64,000 bases of DNA from Zingiber officinale (lineage: Eukaryota; Streptophyta; Magnoliopsida; Zingiberales; Zingiberaceae), in the NCBI RefSeq assembly GCF_018446385.1, contig NC_055990.1, positions 140,318,996-140,382,995 on the forward strand, written 5' to 3'. Below are positions 52,667-63,989 of this stretch, piece by piece; position 1 is the first letter of the stretch, and every line of letters starts with the position of its first letter. Made by a program: the position numbers and the translations under genes. Under the pieces are notes generated by a model that saw nothing but the letters and a program-made list of their open reading frames with translations, was not told the origin of the DNA and made no database searches.

Positions 52667-54136
52667 ATGGAGTTATTTGGAGAAGACGTCACAATTCCAC
52701 CTTTCTACGATCGCGACGACTTCGCGTTTTGGAAGGTAAGAATGAAGTACTTTCTTATGACTAACCTAGAAAATTGGAGGTGTGTGCAATTAGGTTTTAC
52801 TCCTCCATTGGATAAAGAAGGAGAACTTTTGGAGAAGAAGAAGTGGACGAAGGAGCAAATCCACCAATCAACCATCAATGATGAGGTAACGAAAATCATT
52901 GAATTTTCTTTACCTAATGATGTTTTGTGTAGGATAGGTGAATATAACGATGCCAAGGAGTTGTGGAATAACTTGGCAAAGTTCCATGAGGAGAACTCCA
53001 CTTCAAGTCATGAAAAGGAGTCAAGTGAGCCAAGTAGCTCACATCATGGAGGCATGGATTTAGAGGTTGAGGGCTACTCAACATCTAAGGAAGAAGAGGA
53101 GGAGAGTTCCTCTTCAAGATCAGAGCAAGAAGAAGAAGCTTCTATCTCCGGAAGGGATGAAGAAGAGAGCTCACATCCATCCTCAACCCTAGGTAACTCA
53201 AGCCATTTAATTTCAAATAAATTACACATAATGTGCTTTGAGTGTAGGGAATTTGGGCATTATAAGAGTAAGTGCCCAAAGAGGGTTAGGAAGACTCCAC
53301 CGGCGCCAAAGGTCAAGGAAGCCGGAGTCCCGACACGCAAAGGCAAGGAGCACGTGGTGTGCTTCCAATGCAAGCAAAAGGGACACTATAGGAGTCAATG
53401 TCCGAGGGGGAGGCAACCTCACAAGGACAAGAGACCGAGCACGTCAATAGGGGGAGCTAAGGCAAACCCTAAGGTAACATTTAAGTCTCATTCTTGCAAT
53501 AAGACACATGCTAGTAGTTTTATTGCAATTGCTAATAATGATAAGCATGTTAATTATAGGAATCAATATATGTGCTTAGGTGCTAAACATGTTAGCTTGA
53601 ATAAGGACAACTCTAGAAATGTCAACCCTAGGATTAACTCATCTAAGGTTAAGGGAAACCTAGATAGGAATCCCAAAACTACTAGACATATGCCTAGGAG
53701 TACCTCAAAGAACAATGACAAATTAAAACTTGAGGTATTAGAAAAGGAGAATCAAGTCTTGAGGTCAAGACTTGACACTTTAGAAAAGACCCTTAAAAAT
53801 TTAAAGAAGTCAACTCTAGGGTCTAAGGGTCAAAAACCCAAGTCCAAGGACATGAAAGGTTTGGGTCACAAACCTAAGTCCCAAGTGGTCAAGCCCACTT
53901 ATCACAATGTTCCACTCGATTATGGAACAAAATCTAGGGCTAGGAAGACCATCACCAAGGTCACAGGGGGAGTCGCCTCTAGGGTTGATCTTGATGAGTC
54001 CCAAATGATTAAGGTTTTAAAGCCTAGGAGGGTCATTAGGAGGGTTGCTAGGGAAGTCATCCCTAGTGAATATTTAGTGAACCCAATGAGCTCCAATAGG
54101 TATTGGGTTCCTAGGAGCGTGATTCCATCACGCTAG
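52667..54136 (+). CDS. Gag protein of gag-only copia element 2
   Basis: 489 residues from the first ATG after the PBS. Capsid-type core at residues 1-115 (FAFWKVRMKYFLMTNLENW, DAKELWNNLAKFH), acidic Ser/Glu linker, then two CCHC zinc knuckles: CFECREFGHYKSKC from residue 190 and CFQCKQKGHYRSQC from residue 232. A short coiled coil (LEKENQVLRSRLDTLEKTLK) and a basic tail lead to YWVPRSVIPSR and TAG. The layout is that of the 601-residue Gag of element 1, with a shorter linker and tail. Intact frame. It packages element RNA; RT and integrase must come from elsewhere. Confidence 0.93.
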   Translation: MELFGEDVTIPPFYDRDDFAFWKVRMKYFLMTNLENWRCVQLGFTPPLDKEGELLEKKKWTKEQIHQSTINDEVTKIIEFSLPNDVLCRIGEYNDAKELWNNLAKFHEENSTSSHEKESSEPSSSHHGGMDLEVEGYSTSKEEEEESSSSRSEQEEEASISGRDEEESSHPSSTLGNSSHLISNKLHIMCFECREFGHYKSKCPKRVRKTPPAPKVKEAGVPTRKGKEHVVCFQCKQKGHYRSQCPRGRQPHKDKRPSTSIGGAKANPKVTFKSHSCNKTHASSFIAIANNDKHVNYRNQYMCLGAKHVSLNKDNSRNVNPRINSSKVKGNLDRNPKTTRHMPRSTSKNNDKLKLEVLEKENQVLRSRLDTLEKTLKNLKKSTLGSKGQKPKSKDMKGLGHKPKSQVVKPTYHNVPLDYGTKSRARKTITKVTGGVASRVDLDESQMIKVLKPRRVIRRVAREVIPSEYLVNPMSSNRYWVPRSVIPSR

Positions 54137-55798
54137 ATGGTTTAAGGTATGCCAACCTCACTTGAATAGGTAGTTAACCTAATCATGGCAAAAGGTGGCA
54201 CTTTAGAAATTTTCAAGGTGTAATCAAGCCTTGAAAATGAAATGGAAAATTATTCCTAAGGTGATTAGGATGTGTCAATCACATTTGAGGAGTTTCCTAG
54301 AGTCAATCTAATTGGCACATAATTAACCAAAAATCTTTGGTATATGATTTTAGGTCTATTACTCTTAGGAATATAGAACCTATGGCAAAATGATCAAGAT
54401 TATCAAAAATGGCAACTAAGGCTAGAATTAAGTATTTTCTATACCTTTATATGTTGTTTGCCATATATTGATCGACATATGCCATGTCATGACATCATAC
54501 TTAATTTATGATCATTTAAAATGTCATGATAATGCTTAGGTTAGCTATATGTCATGCTTTATTTAAGTTTCATACTTTATGCCATGACATCATGACATTG
54601 GCACATGTTTTTACTTATGATATCATTATATGTCATGTCATCATCTTTTGCATTTATAATCAATTAATTTGATTTAAGGACAAAAATATAATTTGATATG
54701 GAGATCAAATTGTTATTTAGAAAATGCATGAGAACCTAGCCTAAGACGACCTAAACCCATATCTCACATCAAAATTGACTTGGATGTGTTTGATATACCT
54801 TAGATGTGTGTGAGATATTAGGATGATGAGTTAGGATCAAGGTGCATAGTTCTTGTACCTAAATGAGCCTAATTCTAATTGGAGGATCATAGGGAAAGCT
54901 TGTGTACAAGTCATGTACACTTAGCCCTAAGATTATGGTCCTAAATTGAAGGGTTTAAAATCATTTCAAAATTGATTTGAAAAACCTTGATGAAGCTTTT
55001 CTAGTGATAGCATTCATCATTGAGCAAGTTGACACAAAGTTGAACTAAACTTGAGCTATTTCAAAGTTTTTCAAACGTTGTGTCAAGATTTAAAAATGGA
55101 AGTTATTTTCATAGAAAATTATTTTTCCGTGATAATATATGTTATGAGGAATGTATTCTCAAAATTTTATAATTTTTGAAATTTTATGTAATTTTTGAGA
55201 GGTTTCTGAATTTCGGAAGTAGAAAAATCAGAAACTTTTGATATCAGAGTTGGGGACCGATCAGAGGGGATTCTGATCGGTCCAGGGCACTCTGGATCGG
55301 TCACTGGACCGATCTAGGGAAGTGTGGATCGGTCTGGTGACCGATCCAGGGAAGGTCTGATCGGTCAGGTGACCGATCAGCGCGTGCCAACTTGCTGATT
55401 TTCGACTGTTTTGTCTGAAATTTCAGCTGGGAGTTGGTGTTTTGGATTTCTAAAGGCTTGAAACTCTCCAAGACATTGTTGGTGCAATGGTCAAGGGGGA
55501 GTTGATCTTTAGGGGGAATTTTACCTATTAGTCAAGGGGGAGTTGACTTTTAGGGGGAGTTTTTACTCCTAAAGACTTGAGTGATATGAGATTATCACTA
55601 AGTTAATTGTTGACCTTAGTATCAAGGGGGAAATTAAGGGTTTCAATGAAAGGTATGGGACCTTCATTAGAAAGAAACTCTTGACCTTGATTCACTCTTT
55701 TTGATGTGTGTCAAAAAGGGGGAGAGTGTAGGTTTGGGGAGAATGTTCAAGGAAGAACATTAGAAAACCTAAGTTAGGTTATGGTTTTGTCAAACATC
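54137..55798. other. internal non-coding region of gag-only element 2
   Basis: 1.66 kb with no pol motif. It contains many TGTCATGACAT-like short palindromes (54480-54640), a second GATCGGTC hairpin block (55258-55382) and several AAGGGGGAGTT purine tracts (55490-55640). Confidence 0.8.
55258..55382. repeat. internal GATCGGTC hairpin block of element 2
   Basis: GGATCGGTC tggt GACCGATCC (about 55327-55348) and CTGATCGGTC aggt GACCGATCAG (about 55357-55380) are perfect stems with 4-nt loops. The core is the same as in the LTR of this element. Confidence 0.88.
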
Positions 55799-55811
55799 AA
55801 AAAGGGGGAAA
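55799..55811 (+). other. polypurine tract of gag-only element 2
   Basis: AAAAGGGGGAAAT just before TGTTGGTGCAAAC. Confidence 0.92.
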
Positions 55812-57881
55812 TTGTTGGTGCAAACTTGGTCAAGGTTGACCTGGTTGACCCGACTCGAGTTGACCTGACTCGAGTTGACCTGACTCGAGTTGTATTTTGA
55901 TGTTTGACGAGAACAGAAGAGTTGTATTTTAATGGGAGATTGTTGGTACAACCTTAGGTCATGGTTGACCTGGTTGACCTGACTCAAGTTGTATCTTGAT
56001 GTTTGACAAGAACAGAAACTTGGGAGGTTGTGGGTGCAACCCTTGGTCAAGGTTGACCTGGTTGACCCGAGGTGAGTTGACTTGGCACGGAAAAGTCCAA
56101 GCAGGGAGCTTGGCACGGGAAAAGTCCAAGCAGGGAGCTTGGCACGGGAGAAAGTCAAAGTATGGAGACTTGGCACGGAGAAGTTCAAGTATGGGAACTT
56201 GGCAAGTGGAAGTCGGAGAGGGCTCGGTAGCTCGTTCTCCGGACTATGGTTAGAGAGGGCTCGGTAGCTCGTTCTCTGGACTGGATGTGGAAGTCGGAGA
56301 GGGCTCGGTAGCTCGTTCTCCGGACTAGGTCAGAGAGGGCTCGGTAGCTCGTTCTCTAGATCAGGAAGGCAGATGGAAAATCCTGGTGAGTGAAGCCAGG
56401 TGAAAATCCTGGTGAGTGAAGCCAAGTGAAAGTCCTGGTGAGTGAAGCCAGGCAGATGGAAAGTCTTGGTAAGTGAAGCCAGGCAGACGGAAAAGTCCTG
56501 GTGAGTGAAGCCAGGCAGATTGGAAATCCTGGTGAGTGAAGCCAGGTGAAAACCCTAGTGAGTGAAGCTAGGTGAAAGTGAAAGTCCTGGTGAGTGAAGC
56601 CAGGCAGTTGGTGAAAGTCCTGGTGAGTGAAGCCAGGCAAGGGAAAGTCCTGGTGAGTGAAGCCGGGCAAGGAAAAATCCAGATGGATCAAGGCTGATCG
56701 GACATCTAGTGTTGTGAAGGTCAAGTAGGTCAAGGGAGTGACCGGATACTTGGCACGAAGAGAAAAGTTTGAGTGGGTCAAAGGGATTGACCGGACACTT
56801 GGTAGGGAGTCTTGGCAGGTTAAGGGAGTGACCAGATGCTAAGCATGATATACCAATAGGTCAAGGTTGACCGGATATTGGTTTGGAAGGCGTGGGACTT
56901 GGTTTGGGCAAAAACCAAGAGCTGGATCGATCAGTGGATCGATCCAGTGATACACTGGGTTATCTGATCGGTCTGGTGACCGATCAGTAACCAAACAGTA
57001 TGCTACTGTATGTTATCTGATCGGTCTACAGACCGATCAGAAAGCGAACAGAAGGCAAAGAGAAAAGGAGGGGATCGGTCTATGGACCGATCAGGAGACG
57101 ATCAGAGAGTTGGGCGAGTTCTCTGTGAAGAGTGCTGATCGGTCTGGGGACCGATCAGCATAGGTCCTGATCGGTCCCCAAGACCGATCAGGGAGGCCTC
57201 AGACCGATCAGGGTGGAGCCTGATCGGTCCAGGTATAGCCGTTATGAGTGACAACGGCTATCTCCGTCTTCTTCGCTGTCTTCTTTGCAGTACAGGTTAT
57301 AAAAGGAGATCAAGGGCTTCTACAACAGGTCTTCTTCTTCTTCCTCCTCTCCTCAGCTGCTACCTCTTGCTTTTGTAAGAGCTTGCTGTTGCTGAGCTTT
57401 GCTGAGCTCTTCTTAGCTGAAGCTTCGCGTGAGCTTCCTCGGCTGGGGTCTCCAACAGTTGCTGCTGTATTTGGCCCGTGAAGTTGCTGCTTCATCAACA
57501 GCCGACGAGAAGGCAAGATTGTTTGTTTTTACATTCATATTGTTGCTTCTTCTTGTGTATTCTTGTACTCCTATTCTTGCTGGTGCAAGAAAGATTGTGG
57601 CGAGGTTTCTCCACCCAGAAGGAGTATATATATATTAGCCGGTTCTCCGGGGACTCATCCACCGACGGATTGATAGGCTTCGTCCACCTTACGGACACGC
57701 CGAAGAGTAGGAGTATATCTCCGAACCTCGTTACATCGACGCGTGTTGAGGTTTGATTTCTCCGCTTTCGTTTCTATTATTTTTATTTTCCGCTGCGCTA
57801 ACGTCAACTTGTAGAAAGAAACGAAGATTTGGGGTCGGTTATTCACACCCCCCTCTCTAGCCGCGGCCATCGATCCTAACA
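55812..57881 (+). repeat. 3' LTR of gag-only element 2
   Basis: 2070 bp, nearly identical to 50560-52604. It has one extra GATCGGTC pair around 57135-57165 (a CTGATCGGTCTGGGGACCGA unit) and a shorter second start-copy. It ends GATCCTAACA. Confidence 0.94.
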
Positions 57882-58357
57882 AGTCCGACATGACGATGAA
57901 GTTGAGTGGTACTACTCTTGAAGCTAGATATTAATTAAGTGAGTTGTAAGTAACTTACTTAATTAGTGGACATTTGTTATCTTAAACACAGGGAGACTAA
58001 CACACTCATAATAAGAAGGAGCCCAAAATGTAATTTGGGATTGGTGCGGTAGTTCAATAATAGTTCTCTAGTGGAATGAATTATTATTGATAAAATTAAG
58101 TTGTGTGTTCGGGGCGAACACGGGATGCTTAATTTTATCGGGAGACCAAAACCAATTCCTCCTCTCGGTCCCTATCGTAGCCTCTTAATTATAGAGTACT
58201 ATACCCACCTATACCCACCTTCTTACCCATCCCATAGGGGCCGGCCAAGCTAGCTTGGAGACCAAGCTAGGAAAAAGGTAGCTAGGAAAAAGGTTCAGAC
58301 CTTTGTACAAAATTTTTGTACAGTGGAACCATTAGGTTTTTCGAGTAGCAACCAACA

Positions 58358-58620
58358 AGGGGCAGCACCCCTACCCACAATCTAACCATCGCGAGTGTCC
58401 CTAAGCGATCCTACAGCGCCTTAGCCCGCTATCCCAAAAAGTTTTGGGGCAAAACCTTGCCGTTTCGGAAAAATCTTCTCGGCAAGTGTCGAAACACTTG
58501 TGCTTCACTTCTACGAGAAAAATACCCATAAAAATCATAAAAATCATAAATTTACAGAAAAATACAGTACTGAATTTTTGTCATAAAAACAAAAATAAAC
58601 TCGTACAAGCTTCGCACGTG
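58358..58620 (-). other. Angela-type leader, proximal part
   Basis: Untranslated leader on the minus strand after the PBS, with TTTTTATGATTTTTATGGG and GATTTTTCCGAAACGGCAAGG. It continues at 49951 beyond the nested insertions. It must belong to an element whose body would lie to the left, yet no Angela body is there. Confidence 0.6.
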
Positions 58621-58632
58621 GCTCTGATACCA
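58621..58632 (-). other. primer binding site next to Angela LTR
   Basis: The minus strand reads TGGTATCAGAGC. It adjoins the low end of the LTR at 58634, which therefore acts as a 5' LTR for the leader on its left. Confidence 0.93.
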
Positions 58633-58633
58633 C

Positions 58634-60461
58634 TGTTGGGTTTTTCGGGCCGCGAAAATCGCTTTTTCGCGTCGCGAAAACCCCGAAACCCCCGCCACCG
58701 GATCCGTGCGAAGGAAAAATAAAACAAAATATGAGTACGAGTTTCTAAAGTCTAGATCTACACTAGATAAGAGTGCTACCCTCGATGCGATGCCCTTCGC
58801 TATCCCGCTAGTCCAACGGTTTGCCGGATCTCAAAATTATCAAAGTAGACAACCCTCTAGAAGTATCCACACGAACAAAATTAGGTGGAGGTGACCAAAC
58901 AAAGGTGTGCTAGCACCTATGGTGTTCGGCCAAGAGAGGAGAGGGAGAGCTTGAGGAGAGCTTGAGGAAGAAGATGATGGAATGAATGAGAATTACTCTC
59001 AAAATGAAACTCACTAATGCAATAGATGTTGCCGTCCACATTAAGAGGTGTTGTAACCTCCATAGAAAGCCAAGAGTCACAACTCTTGGTAACTCTCATG
59101 AGGTGGCATCCTACTTAAGCAACCATGATGATGTGGAGCATCATCATTGGCCCACTCAATGCCAACTCACCAATGAGGTGGCATAAAGTCAAGTCAAACT
59201 TGACTCTTCATCTTCCTCTCAAGTCAAGTCAAACTTGACTTAATCTCTCTCATGATTGATCTAATCCAACCATTTAATTCATGCCAATTTAATATAATGA
59301 ATCTAATTCATTTAATTAAATTGATTCAATGAGTCATAATCTAAATTAGACTCATTGAACACATGAATCAACTTGAGTCCAACTCAATTAGCCCAATTAG
59401 GATTACTCTTAATCCAATTTGATTCATCAAATGTATCTAATCCTCTTAGTTCATCATATGAACCTAATCTCCATCTAATTGTCCTTAGTGTGTGACCCTA
59501 TAGGTTCTTGTAATGTTGGCAATGCCCCTAAACCCATTTAGGAGTATAAGTAATGAGCGGTATCTAGCAATACATCATTACTACCCAAGTTACAAGAATG
59601 TTGAGATCCAACATCACCTTGTGACTACTAATTGTGACTCCTCACAATATATGACAAGTGTCCTTCTATCCTAGACATCTAGATTGATCAATGTGAGGCA
59701 TAGACCGTGTCATCCTCTGATCAATCTAAATCTTGAACTCCAAGTAGACTCACTAAATCAAATGAGCGCAATATCTCATATTGACTCATTTGGGCATAGC
59801 CATGCACTTCGTGGTCTCACTCTATCAAGAATATCGATGTCGCTCCCGTCATATAGGAGGAATAGATCTCATCTACATCACTCACATCTCTCTGCATAAT
59901 TCGTTACATACTCAGTAATCACCTTTATAGTCCACCCAGTTATGGGTGACGTTTGACGAAACCAAAGTACATAACTCCTTATGTAGGGATCCATGGTGAC
60001 TTCAGGTCCAAGGACTAGTAGTCATACTAATAGCCACATGAGAAAGTATATGACACTCATATAACGATCCATGATACTTTCTCATGGCGGGTCATTCAGT
60101 ATACATTCTCCAATGCATACCCATGTGTCAACTTAATATCTCTATATTCATGACTTGTGAGATCAAGTCATCGAGTTGACCTACATGCTAGTCTTATTGC
60201 ATTAACATTGTCCCTGAATGTTAATACTCGACTAGGAATGATTAAGAGTAGTGTTCCCTATATCATCTCACTATCGGTTCAACTAACCGATTGATATAGG
60301 TAAGAACCTTCTACTCAAGGACGCTATTATAGTTAGTTTATTTGGCACCAATACAAGTAAGTATAATAACAAAAAATAAATATCTTTATTTATATAAGAA
60401 TATGATACAACAAGTCCATAATACAATCATCAAATGATTGGCTCTAGGGCTCTAACTAACA
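58634..60461 (-). repeat. Angela-type LTR shared by two element bodies
   Basis: 1828 bp; on the minus strand TGTTAGTTAGAG to CCCAACA. On its right is a PPT (minus AGTGGGAGAT, 60462-60471) and the pol of one element, so it is a 3' LTR there. On its left are a PBS and leader, so it is a 5' LTR there. Confidence 0.82.
59200..59470. repeat. AT-rich short-repeat zone inside Angela LTR
   Basis: Repeated TCAAGTCAAGTCAAACTTGACT (59187-59250) and AATTCATTTAATT-like units. It includes palindromic AAGTCAAACTTGACTT. Confidence 0.6.
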
Positions 60462-60471
60462 ATCTCCCACT

Positions 60472-61263
60472 AGCATTAGTGCCAATCAGCGTAGGCTCTA
60501 AGCCCAATGACCTAGTGTGACCATCATGCTTCCTCTGTGCCAAAGCCTTGGTCAAGGGATCTGCGATGTTAGCCTCTGTAGGTACTCTGCATATCTTCAC
60601 ATCTCCTCTCTCAATAATCTCTCGAATGAGATGGAAGCGCCGTAGTATGTGTTTGGTCCGCTGGTGTGAGCGAGGTTCCTTCGCCTGTGCTATAGCTCCA
60701 TTGTTGTCACAATAGAGTTCAATAGGGTCAGCGATACTGGGAACCACCCCAAGTTCAGTGATGAACTTGCGGATCCAAACTGCCTCCTTTGCTGCCTCTG
60801 ATGCAGCAATGTACTCGGCTTCTGTCGTAGAATCAGCTACTGTGTCCTGCTTCAAACTCTTCCAGCTCACAACATTACCATTTATGCAAAATACGAACCC
60901 TGACTGCGATCGATAATCATCCTGGTCGGTCAGGAAGCTGGCATCACTGTAACCCTTTATAGCTAGCTCATTATTGCCTCCATATATCAAGAAATATTCT
61001 TTAGTCCTTCTTAAGTACTTAAGAATATTCTTGACCACTATCCAGTGACTTTCACCTGGATCTGACTGGTATCTACTCGTCATGCTCAAAGCATACGAGA
61101 CATCAAGTCGAGTACATAGCATGGCGTACATGATAGATCCTATGGCTGAGGCATAAGGGATCTGATCCATGCGGTCTCTCTCTTCTCTAGAAGAGGGACC
61201 TTGAGTCTTCGAAAGACTCACGCCATATGACATCGGCAGAAATCCCTTCTTGGAGTTCTGCAT
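60472..61263 (-). pseudogene. copia RNase H domain (Angela)
   Basis: The frame begins at the RT end (MQNSKKGFLPMSYGVSLSK), continues with IPYASAIGSIMYAMLCTRLD and the RNase H residues [25 protein letters not shown] and LYCDNNGAI, and ends NIADPLTKAL plus a tail. It degrades the RNA strand during reverse transcription. It is out of frame with the RT piece upstream. The open frame extends to 60430, past the LTR start. Confidence 0.9.
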
Positions 61264-61304
61264 GGCAAACCAAAGGAGTACCTTGTCAATATATGTACTC
61301 TAAC

Positions 61305-61916
61305 TTAGGCCAAGCAATCTCTTAGATCTATCACTATAGATCTATATCCCTGAATGCGGGATGTCTCACCTAAGTCCTTCATTGAGAAGCAACTCCCTAG
61401 CCAGATCTTAACAGACTGAAGCAAAGAGATGTCCTTCCCAATGAGTAGTATGTCATCCACATACAATATGAGGAAGACAACTATATCCCCTACAACCTTC
61501 TTGTAGACACAAGGCTCATCTTCGTTCTTGATGAAACCAAATTGTTTGATTGCATCATTGAATCGAAGATTCCAGCTCCGAGAAGCTTGCTTTAGTCCAT
61601 AAATGGACCGATGCAGCTTGCATACTCTGCTAGTATGTTGTGGATCTACAAAACCCTCAGGTTGTGTCATGTACACATCCTCAAGTAGGTTTCCATTCAG
61701 AAACGCGGTTTTGACATTCATCTGCCATATCTCATAGTCATGGTATGCTGCAATAGCAAGCATGATCCGAATGGACTTAAACATCGCTACTGGAGAAAAG
61801 GTTTCATCATAGTCAATACCATGAATTTGCTTGAAACCTTTAGCTACCAAGCGATCCTTATAGATAAGTCCATCCATGTCAGTCTTTCTCTTAAAGACCC
61901 ACTTACTTACAACCAA
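61305..61916 (-). pseudogene. copia reverse transcriptase domain (Angela)
   Basis: RVT_2 landmarks in order: KWVFKRKTDMDG, VAKGFKQIHGIDYDETFSPV, MNVKTAFLNGNLLEDVYMTQ, LYGLKQASRSWN and the catalytic LYVDDILLIG. After DLGETSRIQGY the frame changes and ends about 30 residues too early. The upstream end is also shifted relative to 61903-62088. Confidence 0.92.
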
Positions 61917-62088
61917 TGGGTTTTACCCCTTCAGGTGGATCAACCAAAGTCCATACTTGGTTGGTGTACATGGATTCCATCTCGAATCTCATGGCCTCTA
62001 GCCATTTCTCGGAATCTGGTCTCATCACAGCTTCCTGATAGGTGGTAGGCTCATTCTCTATGAGCACAACGTCATCATGGTCAGACAA
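61903..62088 (-). pseudogene. copia integrase-RT linker piece (Angela)
   Basis: 61 residues with EPTTYQEAVMRPDSEKWLEA and NQVWTLVDPPEGVKPIGCK, the conserved stretch just before RT. It ends at a shift next to KWVFK. Confidence 0.85.
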
Positions 62089-62178
62089 GAGAAATGAGTA
62101 TCTCTCAGGCTGACGATGTAACCTATCAGACCTGCGAAGATGTATGTCTACTTGAACTGGTTATTGTTCCTCAACTCC

Positions 62179-63477
62179 TTATGGAACAACATCATCCACA
62201 ACACTTTGTGGTTCCAGTTCAACTTCCATCGAGGCTTCAGTGCTATTGTTCGCATCTTGAACTTCTTCAAGATCGAACGTGCTCCCACTAGTCTTCCTAG
62301 AAACAAAGTCCCTTTCTAGAAAGACCTCAGTCTTTGCCATAACTACTTTGTGCTGACTAGGAATGTAGAAGTAATATCCTTTAGTTTCCTTGGGATATCC
62401 AATAAAGTAGCACTTATCGGATTTGGGTCCCAATTTGTCTGAGACTTGATGTCGAACGTAAGCCTCACAACCCCAAATCCTCATGAAAGACACCTGGGCA
62501 TCTCTCCCAGTCCATATTCTATATGGTGTCTTTATCACGGCCTTGGATGGAACTCGGTTGAGTATAAAAGTTGTCGTGTCTAGAGCATAGCCCCAAAGGT
62601 ATGTCGGAAGATCTGTGTGACTCATCATAGATCGTACCATATCTAATAGGGTACGATTCCTCCTTTCAGATACACCATTCCACTGTGGTGTTCTAGGAGG
62701 AGTGAGTTGGGATAGAATCCCACACTCAACTAGATAGTCACAAAACTCATGGCTAAGGTATTCTCCACCTCGATCTAATCGAAGTATATTAATACTCTTG
62801 CCAAGCTGGTTTTGTACTTCATTCTTGAATTCTTTGAACTTTTCAAAGGATTCAGACTTATGTGTCATCAAGTACACATAACCATATCTACTGAAGCCAT
62901 CAGTAAATGTGATGAAGTACCTATAACTGCCTCTAGCAGCGACATTGAAAGGGCCACATACATCACTATGTATAAGACCTAACAAGTCAGTCGCTCTCTC
63001 ACTGTGCCCACTAAAGGGAGTCTTGGTCATCTTGCCTAGTAGGCATGACTCACACGTCTCATAATATTCAAAATCAAATGAGTCCAGCAAACCATCCTTA
63101 TGGAGCTGGGATAAGCGCTTGTCATTTATATGACCTAAGCGACAGTGCCAGAGATAGGTTTGGTTCAGGTTATTTGACTTGAACCTCTTGGTATTTATGT
63201 TATAGATAGGGTTTTCAAGGTCTAGAATGTAGAGTCCGTTCATCAGAGGTGCACTACAATAGAATATATCTTTTAAATAAACAGAACAACATTTGTCCTT
63301 AATTATAAAAGAGAAACCTTTCTTGTCTAAACAAGAAACTGAAATTCTGTTCTTTGTTAATGCAGGCACATAACAACATTCATCTAATTCTAATACAAGC
63401 CCAGAGGGCAGAGATAGATGATAAGTTCCTACAGCAACAGCAGCAACCCGTGTTCCATTGCCTACTCGTAGGTTCAC
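62179..63477 (-). pseudogene. copia integrase (Angela)
   Basis: 432 residues. The zinc-binding GAG-pre-integrase part has H111 and H116 (HCRLGH) with C142 and C145. The catalytic triad is D172, D235 and E271, with the D,D-35-E spacing. A copia C-terminal domain follows. The protease active site is in the next frame upstream (DTG), so one frameshift near 63475 splits protease from integrase. An in-frame stop ends it near 62179. Confidence 0.92.
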
Positions 63478-63989
63478 CTCGCCGTCGCCAATGCCCTGCT
63501 ATTTCTCAGCACCTGCACATTAGTACAAATGTGAGAAGTATATCCGGTATCTAATACCCATGATGAAGAAATAGATAGATTCACTTCTATAACATATATA
63601 CCTGAAGTAGAAGTCTCACTTCGCTTCTTCTTAAGATCTTCCAGGTACACCTTGCAGTTCCTCTTCCAGTGCCCGGTCTGACCACAGTGGAAGCAGGTAG
63701 CATCCTTGGCGACCCCTCCTTTAGGCTTCAGTGCCTTGCCTTTACCCTTGACTTGGGAATTTCCTTTGCCTTTGGGCTTGCCCTTGCCCTTGTGTTTCTG
63801 AACCATCAGAATAGAGTGGGGCTTTGCCTTCTTAAGGTTCAGCTTAGCAGTTCTTAACATGCTAAGCAGCTTGGGCAGTGGCTTGTCAATTTCGTTCATA
63901 TTGTAGTTTAGAATGAACTGATTATAGCTATCTGGCAAGGATTGCAAGATCAGATCAGTGGCCAGCTCTTGGCCAAGCGGGAATCCCAA
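63474..63989 (-). pseudogene. copia Gag C-terminus and protease start (Angela), cut by window edge
   Basis: 171 residues in view. Gag part: LILQSLPDSYNQFILNYNM and ELLSMLRTA-like region, a Lys-rich stretch and the zinc knuckle CFHCGQTGHWKRNC at residues 99-112. The protease start WVLDTGYTSHIC follows (catalytic D in DTG). The frame breaks at ALATAR. The rest of gag, the PBS and the 5' LTR are to the right of the window. Confidence 0.9.

Larger units (their letters stand above)
50560..57881 (+). mobile_element. complete gag-only SIRE-type copia element 2, TSD AGTCC
   Basis: 5' LTR 50560-52604, PBS 52607-52618, gag 52667-54136, non-coding 54137-55798, PPT 55799-55811, 3' LTR 55812-57881. AGTCC stands on both sides (50555-50559 and 57882-57886). 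Length 7322 bp. No pol. Its plan equals that of element 1 at 21983, but the LTR sequence and gag are different. The LTRs are nearly identical by eye, so it is young. Confidence 0.95.
49952..58357 (-). mobile_element. solo LTR (TSD AGGGG) split by gag-only element 2
   Basis: On the minus strand it starts TGTTGGTTGCTACTCG (58357) and ends CATCCTAACA (49952). Once 50560-57881 and one AGTCC are removed it is about 1082 bp. AGGGG stands on both sides (49947-49951 and 58358-58362). Near its start it has the palindrome TGTACAAAATTTTTGTACA. No internal region is found, so it is a solo LTR or similar short element. Confidence 0.85.
58634..63989 (-). mobile_element. Angela/Tork-type Ty1/copia retrotransposon, 5' part outside window
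   Basis: On the minus strand, from the right edge: gag C-terminus with zinc knuckle, protease, integrase, RT, RNase H, PPT and 3' LTR. Order and sequence (AVWIRKFITELGVVPSI, NADPLTK-type end) fit Angela. Several frameshifts and stops divide pol, so this copy is dead. Confidence 0.88.

Noticed and set aside
58300..58330. Palindrome with TTGTACAAA resembling a Gateway att core
   Set aside because: It lies in the U3 of a solo LTR with its own target duplication, and the flanks do not match vector att sites. It is native LTR sequence and not contamination.
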